This document shows, in pieces, positions 1 through 9,181 of a DNA stretch of 64,000 nt. The DNA lies in contig CBDEFX010000002.1 of the NCBI GenBank assembly GCA_965237635.1, forward strand, positions 992,001 to 1,056,000, in the 5' to 3' direction. The notes beneath the pieces were generated by a model. That model was not told where the DNA came from and made no database searches. It was given only the letters and a program-made list of their open reading frames with translations. Made by a program: the position numbers and the translations under genes. Each line of letters starts with the position of its first letter. Within the stretch, counting starts at the first letter, position 1. The DNA is from CBDEFX01 sp965237635 (GTDB taxonomy: Bacteria > Chloroflexota > Dehalococcoidia > Lucifugimonadales > CAUZJF01).

Positions 1-2
1 AG

Positions 3-3000
3 TCCCTGTATATCCTGCTGACCTCCGAGAGCGGCCGCCGGGGCCTGCAGGGCGTCCGCACCCTCATTCTGGACGAGCTGCACGCGGTCGCCGGCAACAA
101 GCGCGGCTCGCACCTCAGCCTGTCCGTCGAAAGGCTCTGCGCTCTGGCCGATCAACGGGTGACGCGCATCGGCCTATCGGCCACCCAGCGCCCGATCGAA
201 GAGGTCGCCCGGTTCCTGGTTGGAAACCGGTCGATAGGCGCGGACGGCGCCGCCGACTGCCTGGTCGTGGACACCGGCCACGTGCGTGAGATGGACCTCG
301 CCCTGGAGCTTCCTGAGGACGAGCTTGGGCCCATAGCCACCCACGAGCAGTGGGCCAGGACTCTAGACCGAATGGCCGAGCTGGTCAAGGCGCATCGTAC
401 CACTCTGGTCTTCGTGAACACACGTAGGCTCGTGGAGCGCGTCGCCCACCAAATGTCGCAGCGGCTGGGCGAGGACGCCGTTGTGGCGCACCACGGCAGC
501 CTGTCGCAGAAGACGCGCCACGAGGCCGAGCAGCGCCTTAAAGAGGGTCTGGTCAGGCTTTGTGTGGCGACCTCGTCTCTAGAGCTTGGCATAGACATCG
601 GCGCCGTGGACCTGGTCTGCCAGGTGGGCTCGCCACGGTCCATTGGGCTGATGCTCCAGCGGGTCGGCCGCTCGGGCCATTCGCTGACGCGTACGCCCAA
701 AGGCCGTCTGTTCCCATTTACACGCGACGAGTTGATCGAGTGCATGGCGATGATCCGCGGGTTCAAGCGGGGCAACCTCGACCGGCTGGCGATACCGCCG
801 TGGCCAGTCGACGTTCTCGCGCAGCAGATCGTCGCCGAGTGCGCTGCAAAAGAGTGGGACGAGGACGACCTTTACGACCTGTGTTTGCGCGCCTATCCGT
901 ACCGGGACCTTCCCCGGGAGCGCTACGACCAGGTCGTCGAGATGCTCGGCCGTGGGGTCGCCCCTCGTGTCGGACGGCGCTCAGCGTACATTCACCACGA
1001 CGCCGTGAACCGCAGGCTGCGAGGCCGCCGGGGCGCCCGTCTGGCCGCGCTGACCAGCGGCGGGGCTATCCCGGACAACGCCGATTACGATGTAGTGGCC
1101 GAGCCGGAGAACACCTTCGTCGGCACGGTGAACGAGGACTTCGCCATCGAGAGCATGCGTGGCGACGTGTTCCTGCTCGGTAACACACCCTGGCGCATCC
1201 TGCGCGTCGAGAGCGGCCGCGTGCGAGTCGAGGACGCCCAGGGATCAGCCCCGACCATACCGTTCTGGCTCGGCGAGGCCCCCGGACGCACGAACGAGCT
1301 CTCCGACGAGGTGTCGGACCTGAGAGACGAGATCCACAAGCGTATGGACGGAGGCGACGGCGCCAAGTGGCTTGTCGATGACGTGGGGTTCTCCGCCGAG
1401 GCAGCAGAGCAGGCCGTCGCCTATATCGAGGAAGGGGTCCGCATACTGGGCACCGTGCCGACCAAGGGTCGTGTCGTGGCCGAGCGCTTTTTCGACGAGG
1501 CGGGCGGCATGCAGCTCATAATCCACTCCCCGTTCGGCTCGCACATAAACCGCGCCTGGGGAATGGCGCTCCGCAAGGATATCTGTCGGGCCTTCGACTT
1601 CGAGCTACAGGCGGCCGCCACCGAGGACGGCATCAACCTGTCCCTAGGGCCGTCGCTGTCGTTCCCCATTTCCGACACCTTCAAATACATCTCCGCTGAG
1701 AAGGCCGAGAAAGTGCTGACCCAGGCCATCCTTCAGGCCCCCATCTTCGGCGTCCGGTGGCGCTGGGACGCGTCTCGGGCCCTGGCGCTGCTGCGGTTCT
1801 CAGGTGGACGCAAAGTCCCGCCTCCTTTGCAGCGAATGCGGTCCGACGACCTGCTCGCGGCTGTGTTCCCCGAGCAGGTCGCCTGCCAGGACAACGCCCC
1901 TCCCGGCGATATTGAGGTCCCGGACCACCCGCTGGTCTTCGAGACCATGCGCGACTGCCTTACCGAGGCGATGGACGTGGAAGGGTTGGCGAGCGTTCTC
2001 GAGGGGATAGAGAAGGGCGAGATCGAGGTATTCGCGCGCGACACGACCCAGCCCTCGGTGTTCAGCCACCAGATCCTCAACGCGATGCCCTATGCCTTTC
2101 TGGACGACGCTCCTCTGGAGGAGCGCCGCTCAAGGGCGGTCGCGTTGCGCCGTGCTTTACCCGAAGACGCCAGCGATCTGTCCGCGCTCGACGTGACGGC
2201 GATCGAGAACGCGGCGCGTGACGCCTGGCCGCTGGTGCGGGACGCCGATGAGCTCCACGATGCCCTGCTGACCCTGGGGATGCTCCCTGAGCAGGATGTC
2301 GCTCGGGCCGGGACAGTCGAGGCCGGGCGCTTTCCCGCCTGGTTCGAGTCCCTCGCCAAAGACGGGCGTGCCGTGCGGGCGGAGTACGGCGACGGCCGCG
2401 TTGCGTGGGTGGCGACGGAATCCGTTCCTATGGTGCTCGCAGCGTTTCCCGACGCGCGCTTTGATCGCATGCCTCAGACTCTATCTGACGAGGGCGAGGC
2501 CCCGACTCAAGACGACGCCGAGGTTGCGCTTGTCCGCGGGCGGGTGGAGTGCATGGGCCCGTTCACGCCGTCCGATCTGGCCGAGGCCATAGGCATGAGG
2601 CAGGCGGCCGTCGACATCGCACTCGCATATCTCGAAGGCGTCGGGAACGTCTTGCGTGGGCGCTTCACACCGGGAGAAGACCGGGAGGAGTTCTGTGACC
2701 GGCGGATCCTGGCGAGGATTCACAGGGACACCATCGGGCGGCTGCGAAAAGAGATAGAGCCGGTACCAGCCGCCACCTTCATCCGGTTCCTGTTCCGCTG
2801 GCAGCATGTGGCGCCTGCGGGCCAGGCGCAGGCCGAAAGTGGCCTGCTCGAAGTCATCGAGCAGCTACAGGGGTTCGAGGCGGCGTCCGGCGCCTGGGAG
2901 TCCGAAATACTGCCCGCCCGAGTCGCTGGGTACAAGCCACCGATGCTCGATGACGTTTGTCTGGCCGGGGAGGTGGTGTGGGGACGGTTCAGCCGCCGCC

Positions 3001-4025
3001 CGACCAACGGCGACACTCCCGTAAGCCGGGCCACATTTACCCGCACTGTGCCAATCTCGTTGGGGCTCCGCGAGGCCTTGCTCTGGCTGCTGGAGGCGCT
3101 TGAATCACGCCAGCACGAGCCGCTGAGCGCGTCGGGCGAGGTCCTCGAATTCCTGTCACGCCATGGCGCATCGTTCCTGCCGGACATCGCGTCGGGGACC
3201 CGTCGCCTTACGTCCGACGTGCAGAGCACCCTGTGGCAGCTCGCCGCCGCCGGGCTGGTAACGTCGGACGGCTTCGGCGCCCTGCGTGGACTGGTGGATG
3301 GGACCACAAGGAGGGCGGAGCGATCGTCGCGCTACCGCAGGAGTCCCAGGAGGCGGCGGCCGACCAGCCGGTGGTCGCTGCTTGAGGCGAACACTGCGCA
3401 CTCATGGGACCGTGAAGACGGCCACGGGCCACACAACGGGGCCGGCAACGGCAAGCCGAACGGGTCTGGTCGGGCCCTCGAAAAACCGACGAACGGCGAT
3501 TCCCATGGCGTTCTAGTCGAAGGTCCCGGTGCCGAGGACCCGATCGAGGCCCGAGCCGTCCAGATACTGCACCGGTACGGCGTCGTCTTCCCCGAGCTCC
3601 TGGCCCGGGAGCCGACGGCCCCGCGCTGGCGCGACCTCCTCAAGGTCTACCGCCGCGCGGAGGCTAGAGGCGAGATCCGGGGTGGGCGCTTCGTAGCGCG
3701 TTTCGTGGGCGAGCAGTTCGCCTTGCCGGAGGCGGTTCAGACACTACGAGCCGTCCGCAAAGCTGAGCCGGACTCACGGCCGGTAGTCGTCTCGGCCTGT
3801 GACCCTCTCAACGTGACCGGGATCCTGACCTCCGGCCCGCGGGTACCCGCCATGCTGGGTAACCGGGTCGTGTTCCGGGATGGCCTGCCGCTCGCTTCTT
3901 TTCAAGGCGGCGAGCTCCATTTCGAGACCGACGTCGACGAAGCTACCCGGTCCGACGTCGCCCGGCTGCTCGGCCCTCGCAGAGCCGCGGCCCGCTCAGC
4001 CGGGGCTGCCAGTCTCGACCGCTAG
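3..4025 (+). CDS. lhr: Lhr-family ATP-dependent helicase (5' end outside window)
   Basis: Large superfamily-2 DNA/RNA helicase of the Lhr type, acting in nucleic-acid repair. The frame is open from base 3, so the start and the Walker A part lie before the window; 1340 residues are visible. Motif II reads DELH about residue 24, motif III SAT about residue 59, and helicase motif VI QRVGRSGH lies near residue 220. After the second RecA domain comes the long winged-helix and Lhr C-terminal extension typical of roughly 1500-residue Lhr proteins. A hydrophilic Gly/Asn-rich stretch near residues 1135-1160 looks like a linker. Family assignment is firm; the substrate is not visible from sequence. Confidence 0.93.
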   Translation, partial: SLYILLTSESGRRGLQGVRTLILDELHAVAGNKRGSHLSLSVERLCALADQRVTRIGLSATQRPIEEVARFLVGNRSIGADGAADCLVVDTGHVREMDLALELPEDELGPIATHEQWARTLDRMAELVKAHRTTLVFVNTRRLVERVAHQMSQRLGEDAVVAHHGSLSQKTRHEAEQRLKEGLVRLCVATSSLELGIDIGAVDLVCQVGSPRSIGLMLQRVGRSGHSLTRTPKGRLFPFTRDELIECMAMIRGFKRGNLDRLAIPPWPVDVLAQQIVAECAAKEWDEDDLYDLCLRAYPYRDLPRERYDQVVEMLGRGVAPRVGRRSAYIHHDAVNRRLRGRRGARLAALTSGGAIPDNADYDVVAEPENTFVGTVNEDFAIESMRGDVFLLGNTPWRILRVESGRVRVEDAQGSAPTIPFWLGEAPGRTNELSDEVSDLRDEIHKRMDGGDGAKWLVDDVGFSAEAAEQAVAYIEEGVRILGTVPTKGRVVAERFFDEAGGMQLIIHSPFGSHINRAWGMALRKDICRAFDFELQAAATEDGINLSLGPSLSFPISDTFKYISAEKAEKVLTQAILQAPIFGVRWRWDASRALALLRFSGGRKVPPPLQRMRSDDLLAAVFPEQVACQDNAPPGDIEVPDHPLVFETMRDCLTEAMDVEGLASVLEGIEKGEIEVFARDTTQPSVFSHQILNAMPYAFLDDAPLEERRSRAVALRRALPEDASDLSALDVTAIENAARDAWPLVRDADELHDALLTLGMLPEQDVARAGTVEAGRFPAWFESLAKDGRAVRAEYGDGRVAWVATESVPMVLAAFPDARFDRMPQTLSDEGEAPTQDDAEVALVRGRVECMGPFTPSDLAEAIGMRQAAVDIALAYLEGVGNVLRGRFTPGEDREEFCDRRILARIHRDTIGRLRKEIEPVPAATFIRFLFRWQHVAPAGQAQAESGLLEVIEQLQGFEAASGAWESEILPARVAGYKPPMLDDVCLAGEVVWGRFSRRPTNGDTPVSRATFTRTVPISLGLREALLWLLEALESRQHEPLSASGEVLEFLSRHGASFLPDIASGTRRLTSDVQSTLWQLAAAGLVTSDGFGALRGLVDGTTRRAERSSRYRRSPRRRRPTSRWSLLEANTAHSWDREDGHGPHNGAGNGKPNGSGRALEKPTNGDSHGVLVEGPGAEDPIEARAVQILHRYGVVFPELLAREPTAPRWRDLLKVYRRAEARGEIRGGRFVARFVGEQFALPEAVQTLRAVRKAEPDSRPVVVSACDPLNVTGILTSGPRVPAMLGNRVVFRDGLPLASFQGGELHFETDVDEATRSDVARLLGPRRAAARSAGAASLDR

Positions 4026-4084
4026 AGCCTTCAGGGGGGGCTTCGGGTCCAGGTGTTGCCGTCCGTGGACTGAAGGAGTTCAAC

Positions 4085-5890
4085 GTGCCCAATGACGCAG
4101 CCGCCACCTTCTGGAACACGCCTCGACGGGAAGGTGTCCTCATATCGGACCTCTCCCGCTTCAATCCCAGTTCGGCCGTCAGCTCCAAACGCAGGGAGGA
4201 CTGCTGGTTCACCGTTCCCTACGAGACGAAGGACGGCATCAATGGAGTGTTGATCGGAAAAGGGGAGCTCTCGAGCCCCCCAGATGTCAGTCTGCCGCTG
4301 GAATCTAACGGATGGCACGCTATCTATCTGGGGCTGTTCAGAGGAGGCGCGTCGGTCGGCCAGCCGTTCGCCGACCCTTGTCTGCTCAAGGTAAAGCTGA
4401 GCGATGACGGGCTGTTCGACACCGTGCGCCCGACCGTGCTGGATACCCCTCGACTGAACTCGTCGGTACCTGGCAGTGAAAACGGCGTCGAGGAGCTCTT
4501 CTGGAGGGCGTCCGACCTCGATGGGCAGGACATGGTCTTGTCGTACCCGAGGGCCGGAGTTCGGAACGCGGCACAGCTGGCTTTCATTCGGCTGGTACCG
4601 ATGACGGAAGAGGAGGTGGAGGACTATCGCAACGCCTCCGGGAGTTCTCTAACGAAGGTCCTGGCCGCTCAGTACGATGGAGGTAGTGGGTACGATTACG
4701 TCGGGATGCAGACGGTCGACGACCTTCTAGAGCTACACGAACCCATGCGGGATACCGACGTCGGGAAGTTGTTTCTGGGCACGGGAAGCGGCGGAACGAC
4801 GTGGTATCCGACCAATGTGAGCGAGATGCACGGTGAGGGTGAGGAGGCCCTCCTCACGGAGCAGGGCCGTCGCCGTGCCGAGATTCTTCGTAGCTACGTC
4901 TCAAGGGGCATCGATCCTGTGAGGGCGCAGGTCGAGCACGTACAGTCTATGGGGATAGGTGTATACCTGGGCTTTCGTATGGGCGGTCCCATGGCAAGTG
5001 TTCCTCCGCGCGGCGTGCCGGTGCCTTTCTGGAGAGACCATCCGGAGTGGCGCTGTCGCGACCGACAAGGCAACGCGATACCTCGCCTCAGCATGGCATA
5101 CCCTGAGGTCAGGCGGTTCTACGTGGACCTGTTCCTGGAGCTGGCGGACTACGGGGTGGAAGGGGTGCAGCTGATCTACACCCGCCGCGCCCCGGTCGTG
5201 CTCTTCGAGCAGCCGGTGATAGAGGACTTCAAGAAGGAGTACGGCGTCGACCCTCGTGAGCTGCCGGAGGACCCGGATGGGCTGGGCCCGCTGTACGGCA
5301 GAGAGGCGGGGAGCACACGTCGCCATCCCGGCGCCGCGGCTCTCGGCTACACCCAGGACGAGCGGCTTCAGACACAGTGGGCGATGTACGTGACGACCTT
5401 CATGAGAGAGTTACGTGAGGGGTTGGATAGCCGGCGGCGGCGTGATGGCGGCCGGCTTGGCGTCGTGGCCAACGTGCTGCATAACGCTGTTTACAACCGG
5501 GCGGCGGCCTTCGACCTGGAGACCTGGGCCCGGGAAGGGCTGGTCGACATTCTGGTGCCGGCCACGAGTGACGACGGGTCGCACTCACTGGAGTACGATT
5601 ATTTCAAGGGAGTAACCGAAAGGACTGGCTGTGTATTCTACGAAGACATACTGCCACGCCATACGTCTGGCTCCGAATACGTGCGGCGCGCGCGGCAGGC
5701 GTTCGACGGCGGTGCCGCGGGGTTGGCATTCTGGGACTGCGACAGAAGGACCATAACCAAGAGCCAGTGGAACACGATAAAGCGGCTGGGACACCGCGAC
5801 GACCTGGACCGTATGGCGCTGACCCCGGCTGACTACAAGATGCACCCGCTCAAGCTCATCGATGGCTGGAACCCGATCGGATATAACTAA
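4085..5890 (+). CDS. Glycosidase-like TIM-barrel protein (GHL10-like), hypothetical
   Basis: Predicted 601-residue soluble protein with no signal peptide or membrane segment. The GTG start is preceded by AAGGAG nine bases upstream. The first 190 residues look like a beta-sandwich. From about residue 250 the pattern (a scan for a woman or man walking the barrel: VEHVQSMGIGVYLGFRMGG, then YGVEGVQLIYTRR and LGVVANVL) resembles the glycosyl-hydrolase-like family 10 barrels of uncharacterised carbohydrate-active proteins. It starts 59 bases after the helicase stop and may share its transcript. No catalytic acid pair can be assigned with confidence, so the enzymatic role is inference. Confidence 0.6.
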   Translation: MPNDAAATFWNTPRREGVLISDLSRFNPSSAVSSKRREDCWFTVPYETKDGINGVLIGKGELSSPPDVSLPLESNGWHAIYLGLFRGGASVGQPFADPCLLKVKLSDDGLFDTVRPTVLDTPRLNSSVPGSENGVEELFWRASDLDGQDMVLSYPRAGVRNAAQLAFIRLVPMTEEEVEDYRNASGSSLTKVLAAQYDGGSGYDYVGMQTVDDLLELHEPMRDTDVGKLFLGTGSGGTTWYPTNVSEMHGEGEEALLTEQGRRRAEILRSYVSRGIDPVRAQVEHVQSMGIGVYLGFRMGGPMASVPPRGVPVPFWRDHPEWRCRDRQGNAIPRLSMAYPEVRRFYVDLFLELADYGVEGVQLIYTRRAPVVLFEQPVIEDFKKEYGVDPRELPEDPDGLGPLYGREAGSTRRHPGAAALGYTQDERLQTQWAMYVTTFMRELREGLDSRRRRDGGRLGVVANVLHNAVYNRAAAFDLETWAREGLVDILVPATSDDGSHSLEYDYFKGVTERTGCVFYEDILPRHTSGSEYVRRARQAFDGGAAGLAFWDCDRRTITKSQWNTIKRLGHRDDLDRMALTPADYKMHPLKLIDGWNPIGYN

Positions 5891-5966
5891 ACCAGCTCTC
5901 GTGCGCCGTTGACTCGAGTAGTCCCGATTGGGCATCGGAGCGGAAGGTGCGATAAGGGGGTCTAAG

Positions 5967-6857
5967 TTGCCGTTCACCCGCCTCCTCGTCCCGTTGGACG
6001 GATCACACCAGGCTGAACAGGCGCTACCGTACGTTCGGTGGCTGGCGAAGGGGCTGCGGTGTCGAGTTGAGCTGCTCAGTGTCACTGAGCCGGTCGATTC
6101 AGCGTCCGAGGCTCCGGCATCGGAATCTGAGGAAGACCGGGCGGAGACTGGCCTGCACGGCAGGGTCCACAGCTACCTCGACGGCATTGCGGCCGACCTC
6201 ACGGAGGGTGGCCTCGATGTGACCGTCCAAATCATCGACTCCAACCCCGTCTTTCAGATCATTGCCATTGGCGAGCAGAGCCCGGGGACCCTGATCGTCA
6301 TGCCCACTCGTGGCCACTACAGTCCGGAACGTTGGCCGGTCGACAGTGTGACGGCCAAGGTGCTCCACGGGACCATTGCCCCGGTGCTTGTGATTCCGAC
6401 AAGTAGCGACGGGACCTCGAGAGGAGAGGCGAAGCTCAGTACCATGATCGTCCCGCTGGACGGGTCGCAGCATACAGAGCGAGTAGTTATACCTGCGGTT
6501 TCGTTGGCCGGTGTCATATCGATGAGCCTGACCTTGGTCACCGTTCACGCCACAAGCGAGGTTGACGCTTCTTCGGAAGGGGTCCATCCAGTCCATACGG
6601 GCCAGGGCTCCGCTGACTATCTCCGCGAGGCCGGCGAAAGACTGGACAAGGAAGGAGTCACGTCGATAGAGCGGCGAGTCCTGGACGGCGACCCTGTTGA
6701 CGCGATCCTGCGGGTGGCGAATGAGGCTCCCGACAGCCTGGTGGCGATGGCGACGCACGGACACTCCGAGGTGACGCGTCTCATCATTGGGAGTGTCACA
6801 GACGAGGTCGTGCGAAGGGCGATCGGCCCTGTCATGGTCGTTCGCAGTCCGGAGTAG
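5967..6857 (+). CDS. Universal stress protein with two Usp domains
   Basis: 296-residue tandem UspA-type protein. The TTG start at 5967 is chosen because AAGGGGG lies 7 bases upstream and the product begins at once with the beta strand FTRLLVPLDGS; an in-frame TTG at 5928 falls inside a dispersed repeat and has no such site. Each half begins with the VPLDGS strand. The second half carries a recognisable ATP-loop, HGHSEVTRLIIGSVTDEV, whereas the first half has DS in place of the usual GS, suggesting that only domain 2 keeps a full nucleotide site. Cytoplasmic stress-response role is known for the family; the ligand is inferred. Confidence 0.9.
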   Translation: MPFTRLLVPLDGSHQAEQALPYVRWLAKGLRCRVELLSVTEPVDSASEAPASESEEDRAETGLHGRVHSYLDGIAADLTEGGLDVTVQIIDSNPVFQIIAIGEQSPGTLIVMPTRGHYSPERWPVDSVTAKVLHGTIAPVLVIPTSSDGTSRGEAKLSTMIVPLDGSQHTERVVIPAVSLAGVISMSLTLVTVHATSEVDASSEGVHPVHTGQGSADYLREAGERLDKEGVTSIERRVLDGDPVDAILRVANEAPDSLVAMATHGHSEVTRLIIGSVTDEVVRRAIGPVMVVRSPE

Positions 6858-6906
6858 CGCGGTCGGGAGCCCTTGTGGCGCCAAGGCTACCGATGGTAGG
6901 AAACAA

Positions 6907-6936
6907 AAAGGCAGACCGCTTTAGCAGTCTGCCTTT
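6907..6936. terminator. Bidirectional rho-independent terminator
   Basis: A perfect 10-bp stem (AAAGGCAGAC / GTCTGCCTTT) with a 10-base loop lies between the convergent usp and RRM genes. It has A-runs on one side and T-runs on the other, so it can end transcription from both. Confidence 0.85.
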
Positions 6937-7026
6937 ATTAGCTCCTCATTTGTCGAGGCCCCGGCCCAATCCCGCTTCCAAGAGCGGCCGAAGCTTCGGC
7001 TACAGAATGCTGGTAAGCCCTTGGGC

Positions 7027-7329
7027 TTACCAGCGCCGTTCGAAGTCTCCGCCGCCGCCGCCGCCGCGACGGCCGCCGCCGGAGTCCTCTCTGGGTCGGG
7101 CCTCGTTGACGGTAAGCGTTCGGCCATTGAAGTCCTGGCCGCTCAGTGCTTTTATCGCGGCCTCCGCCTGCGCGTTGTCCGGCATCTCCACGAAGCCAAA
7201 CCCTCTCGAGCGGCCGGAGTAGCGGTCGGTGATCACCCTTGCGGTGGCTACTTCTCCATGCTCGGAGAACGCGACCTGCAAGGACTCCTCTGTCGTCTCA
7301 AACGGTAGATTGCCTACATAAATGTTCAT
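7027..7329 (-). CDS. RRM-type RNA-binding protein
   Basis: 100-residue single RNA-recognition-motif protein of the cold-inducible Rbp type found in cyanobacteria and Chloroflexota. RNP-2 is IYVGNL (residues 3-8) and RNP-1 is RGFGFVEM (residues 42-49). The tail after residue 82 is Gly/Arg-rich and ends in ERRW, typical of this family. The ATG is preceded by AAGGAG. Likely an RNA chaperone; the target RNAs cannot be seen. Confidence 0.93.
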   Translation of the reverse strand: MNIYVGNLPFETTEESLQVAFSEHGEVATARVITDRYSGRSRGFGFVEMPDNAQAEAAIKALSGQDFNGRTLTVNEARPREDSGGGRRGGGGGGDFERRW

Positions 7330-8247
7330 GCGGCGCTCCTTATTAGATTCTCCTCAGCCCGTAGCAAGCACCGCGTGCGAGTCATGTGTCAATAACAGGA
7401 AACGCAGGAAGCGGAACGAGTGCAACTTGGTCTCGGAGTCGACGATATTGTACCACGGACGGTCTTGTTTTGGGAATCCCTCGTCCGCCGCATGCGGGAG
7501 AGATTATGGACCATCAACCGGGGGACAGCCTCTCTGTCTGCCGGTGTTTGGTTGTCTGCACGCCTCTGACACTTGTTGGCGCGTTGTCTTCTGCATGGGT
7601 CCGGAGCTGGCGCGTTTTCCGGCAGAACGCTTTGAGCTGCTGTTCTTTGACGGTCGAACAGCGATGGAACCGGCGAGCCGTTTTACGGTCGCTCGCAACC
7701 GTTGGGTGGCCGCTCCTCTACGGTCGAAACGGCCAACTGAACCGGTGGGCTTTATTCACGGTCTCCCGCTACCGTGACCGAAGCCAAAGGACATGTGACA
7801 GCCTCGGCCAACTCAACGATCACGCCGGACGTTTGCCAGCTCAGGACTCCGGACCCCAGGGTAAAAAGAAACGGACGCCTCGACAAGCTCGTTGCTGACT
7901 TGCCGACGGGCCTGTCCCTCACAAACCAGGATAGCACACGTGTTCGGTTTTGTTAAAGGCCCGCATGACCTCAATATTATGGTTGCTGAAGATGGGAACA
8001 ATCCCACCACTTTGGCAAAGGGTTCAGGGAACGGGCGTGATTAGGAGTGGCGGTCGTATGTGGGCAGAGGGCGCACGCTTTGCGCCCCTACGAATCGCAC
8101 CCTGGGAATAGGGTCCGGCGCACGATATAGGGCTTGTCGGCTGACGTACCCAGGTTGACTGGCCGCCGAGGTGCGCATAGAATGCTGGCGTCGGCGCTGG
8201 TGGGACGGAGCGAGGGCCTCCACATCACGCGTTCCAGGAGGAGAGCG
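7330..8247. other. Gene-poor interval, 918 bp
   Basis: No open frame here looks coding: the longest (7386-7898, plus) has no ribosome-binding site and a composition of a shadow frame. The stretch has several copies of the heptamer ACGGTCG around 7650-7730, a short hairpin near 7757-7776, a short copy of the tGGGACAG/TATAGCAC repeat (7909-7946) and a GGGCGCA/TGCGCCC hairpin at 8067-8084. The 5' region of the RRM gene may also extend into its left part. Confidence 0.5.
7909..7946. repeat. Short copy of GGGACAG / extended -10 repeat
   Basis: Read on the minus strand: CGAACA, then TGTGCTATCCT (an extended -10-like box), then GAGGGACAGG. The same arrangement closes the two longer repeats at 21427-21562 and 27866-28000. 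Confidence 0.5.
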
Positions 8248-8487
8248 ATGGAAACCAAGGCCTTTATCTTGATTGAGACTGTGGTGGGCAAGACGCAGGA
8301 TGTGACCGGAGAGTTGCATGGAATATCGGAAGTGAAGACCGTGGACACCGTGACCGGCCCGTACGATATCATCGCAGTCGTGAGCGGCCCGGACTTGAAC
8401 GCGGTCGGCGACCTGGTCACAGTTCGGATTCACGGCATCAGCGGGATCGTCCGCACCGTAACCTGTCTGTCGATGGGCAGCTCGTAA
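8248..8487 (+). CDS. Stand-alone Lrp/AsnC ligand-binding (RAM) domain protein
   Basis: 79-residue protein consisting only of the alpha-beta RAM domain that binds amino acids or other small effectors in Lrp/AsnC regulators; the DNA-binding helix-turn-helix is absent. The ATG at 8248 follows AGGAGGAGA at ideal distance, which rules out the longer frame from 8134. Typical motif: VTGPYDIIAVVSGPDLNAVG near the middle. Stand-alone RAM proteins are common in archaea and Chloroflexota and may oligomerise with or modulate full regulators; that role is inference. Confidence 0.88.
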   Translation: METKAFILIETVVGKTQDVTGELHGISEVKTVDTVTGPYDIIAVVSGPDLNAVGDLVTVRIHGISGIVRTVTCLSMGSS

Positions 8488-8495
8488 TCGCATGC

Positions 8496-8530
8496 CCCTC
8501 GATACGTCCCGATGGGGCGTCGGGACTACT
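8496..8530. repeat. Dispersed CTCGATACGTCCCGATG hairpin repeat
   Basis: Copy of the type-A repeat: CCCTCGATACGTCCCGAT, then GGGGCGTCGGGACTACTC, forming a CCCGA/TCGGG hairpin. It is followed at once by a second, unrelated CTCGATACCGTGCC/GGCACGTACTCGGG inverted pair. Other copies are near 10019, 14752, 18746, 27791 and 32855. Confidence 0.7.
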
Positions 8531-8612
8531 CCCCTCGATACCGTGCCTGCGGCACGTACTCGGGACGGACGGACGGATGGATGGCTGCCTGATGACCATC
8601 CGTCCTTAGCTG

Positions 8613-8921
8613 CTATGGGCCCGCGGGCCGCACCACGACACCGACCTCGTACACATTTCTGACCGGTTCTCCGTCCAAGAGGCCCTCGAACCGGGCTACC
8701 ATCTCCTGGAACTTGCCGCTGGTCACAGGGGCCTCGGCGTCGGCCTCCGTGTCATATGTGACTATCACAACGACCTCGCTGGCTTTCGGGTCTGCGAGCA
8801 CGTACGCCTCCCTTGACCCCTGCAGACCAGGAATCTCGGGAGCTACCGATTCCCGCCACAGTGCGATTGCCTCGTCTACTTTGCCAGGTTGGACCTTAGC
8901 CGTGGTCACGCTCGCGTGCAT
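8613..8921 (-). CDS. Antibiotic-biosynthesis-monooxygenase (ABM) fold protein
   Basis: 102-residue dimeric alpha-beta barrel protein of the ABM superfamily. It opens with the beta strand SVTTAKVQPGKVDEAIALW, then a glycine-rich turn and the central strand EVVVIVTYDTEADAEA, matching the usual size and order for the family. GGAGGAGG sits just upstream of the ATG. It is last in a minus-strand series after an FHA protein and a small membrane protein; the 46-base spacings allow co-transcription. Enzymatic activity is not implied by the fold alone. Confidence 0.75.
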   Translation of the reverse strand: MHASVTTAKVQPGKVDEAIALWRESVAPEIPGLQGSREAYVLADPKASEVVVIVTYDTEADAEAPVTSGKFQEMVARFEGLLDGEPVRNVYEVGVVVRPAGP

Positions 8922-8967
8922 GGTTTCCTCCTCCGGGGGTATCTAGTATCCTGACAGTTGGAGGCCG

Positions 8968-9135
8968 CTACTTCCATATTCTTCGCCACGCCTCGAATGT
9001 TGCATAGAACGTGTACGCGATCAGTATCACCCGCCACCATGCGAGATCGTATAGGCCCGCATACCTCAGCACCAGTATGGTGACGAGAAAGACAACGACT
9101 GCAAACGCGACGCGAACGCGCCTATCTATGATCAC
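8968..9135 (-). CDS. Small one-to-two-pass membrane protein, 55 residues
   Basis: Short open frame starting with GTG and ending in TAG. The product has a basic N-terminus (IDRRVRV), a hydrophobic stretch of about 15 residues (VAFAVVVFLVTILVLR), then a second hydrophobic stretch (WWRVILIAYTFYATF) and a basic tail RRIWK, so one or two membrane passes with positive ends. Third codon positions are GC-rich as in neighbouring genes. It lies 46 bases after the FHA gene stop and before the ABM-like gene. No strong ribosome-binding site; no family recognised. Confidence 0.5.
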   Translation of the reverse strand: MIIDRRVRVAFAVVVFLVTILVLRYAGLYDLAWWRVILIAYTFYATFEAWRRIWK

Positions 9136-9181
9136 CTGAGGTCCGACCTGACAACACGACTGCCGGTTGTTGCGTCAGGCA

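Noticed and set aside
7386..7898. 170-codon plus-strand frame
   Set aside because: No ribosome site, composition unlike neighbours, crosses repeat elements.
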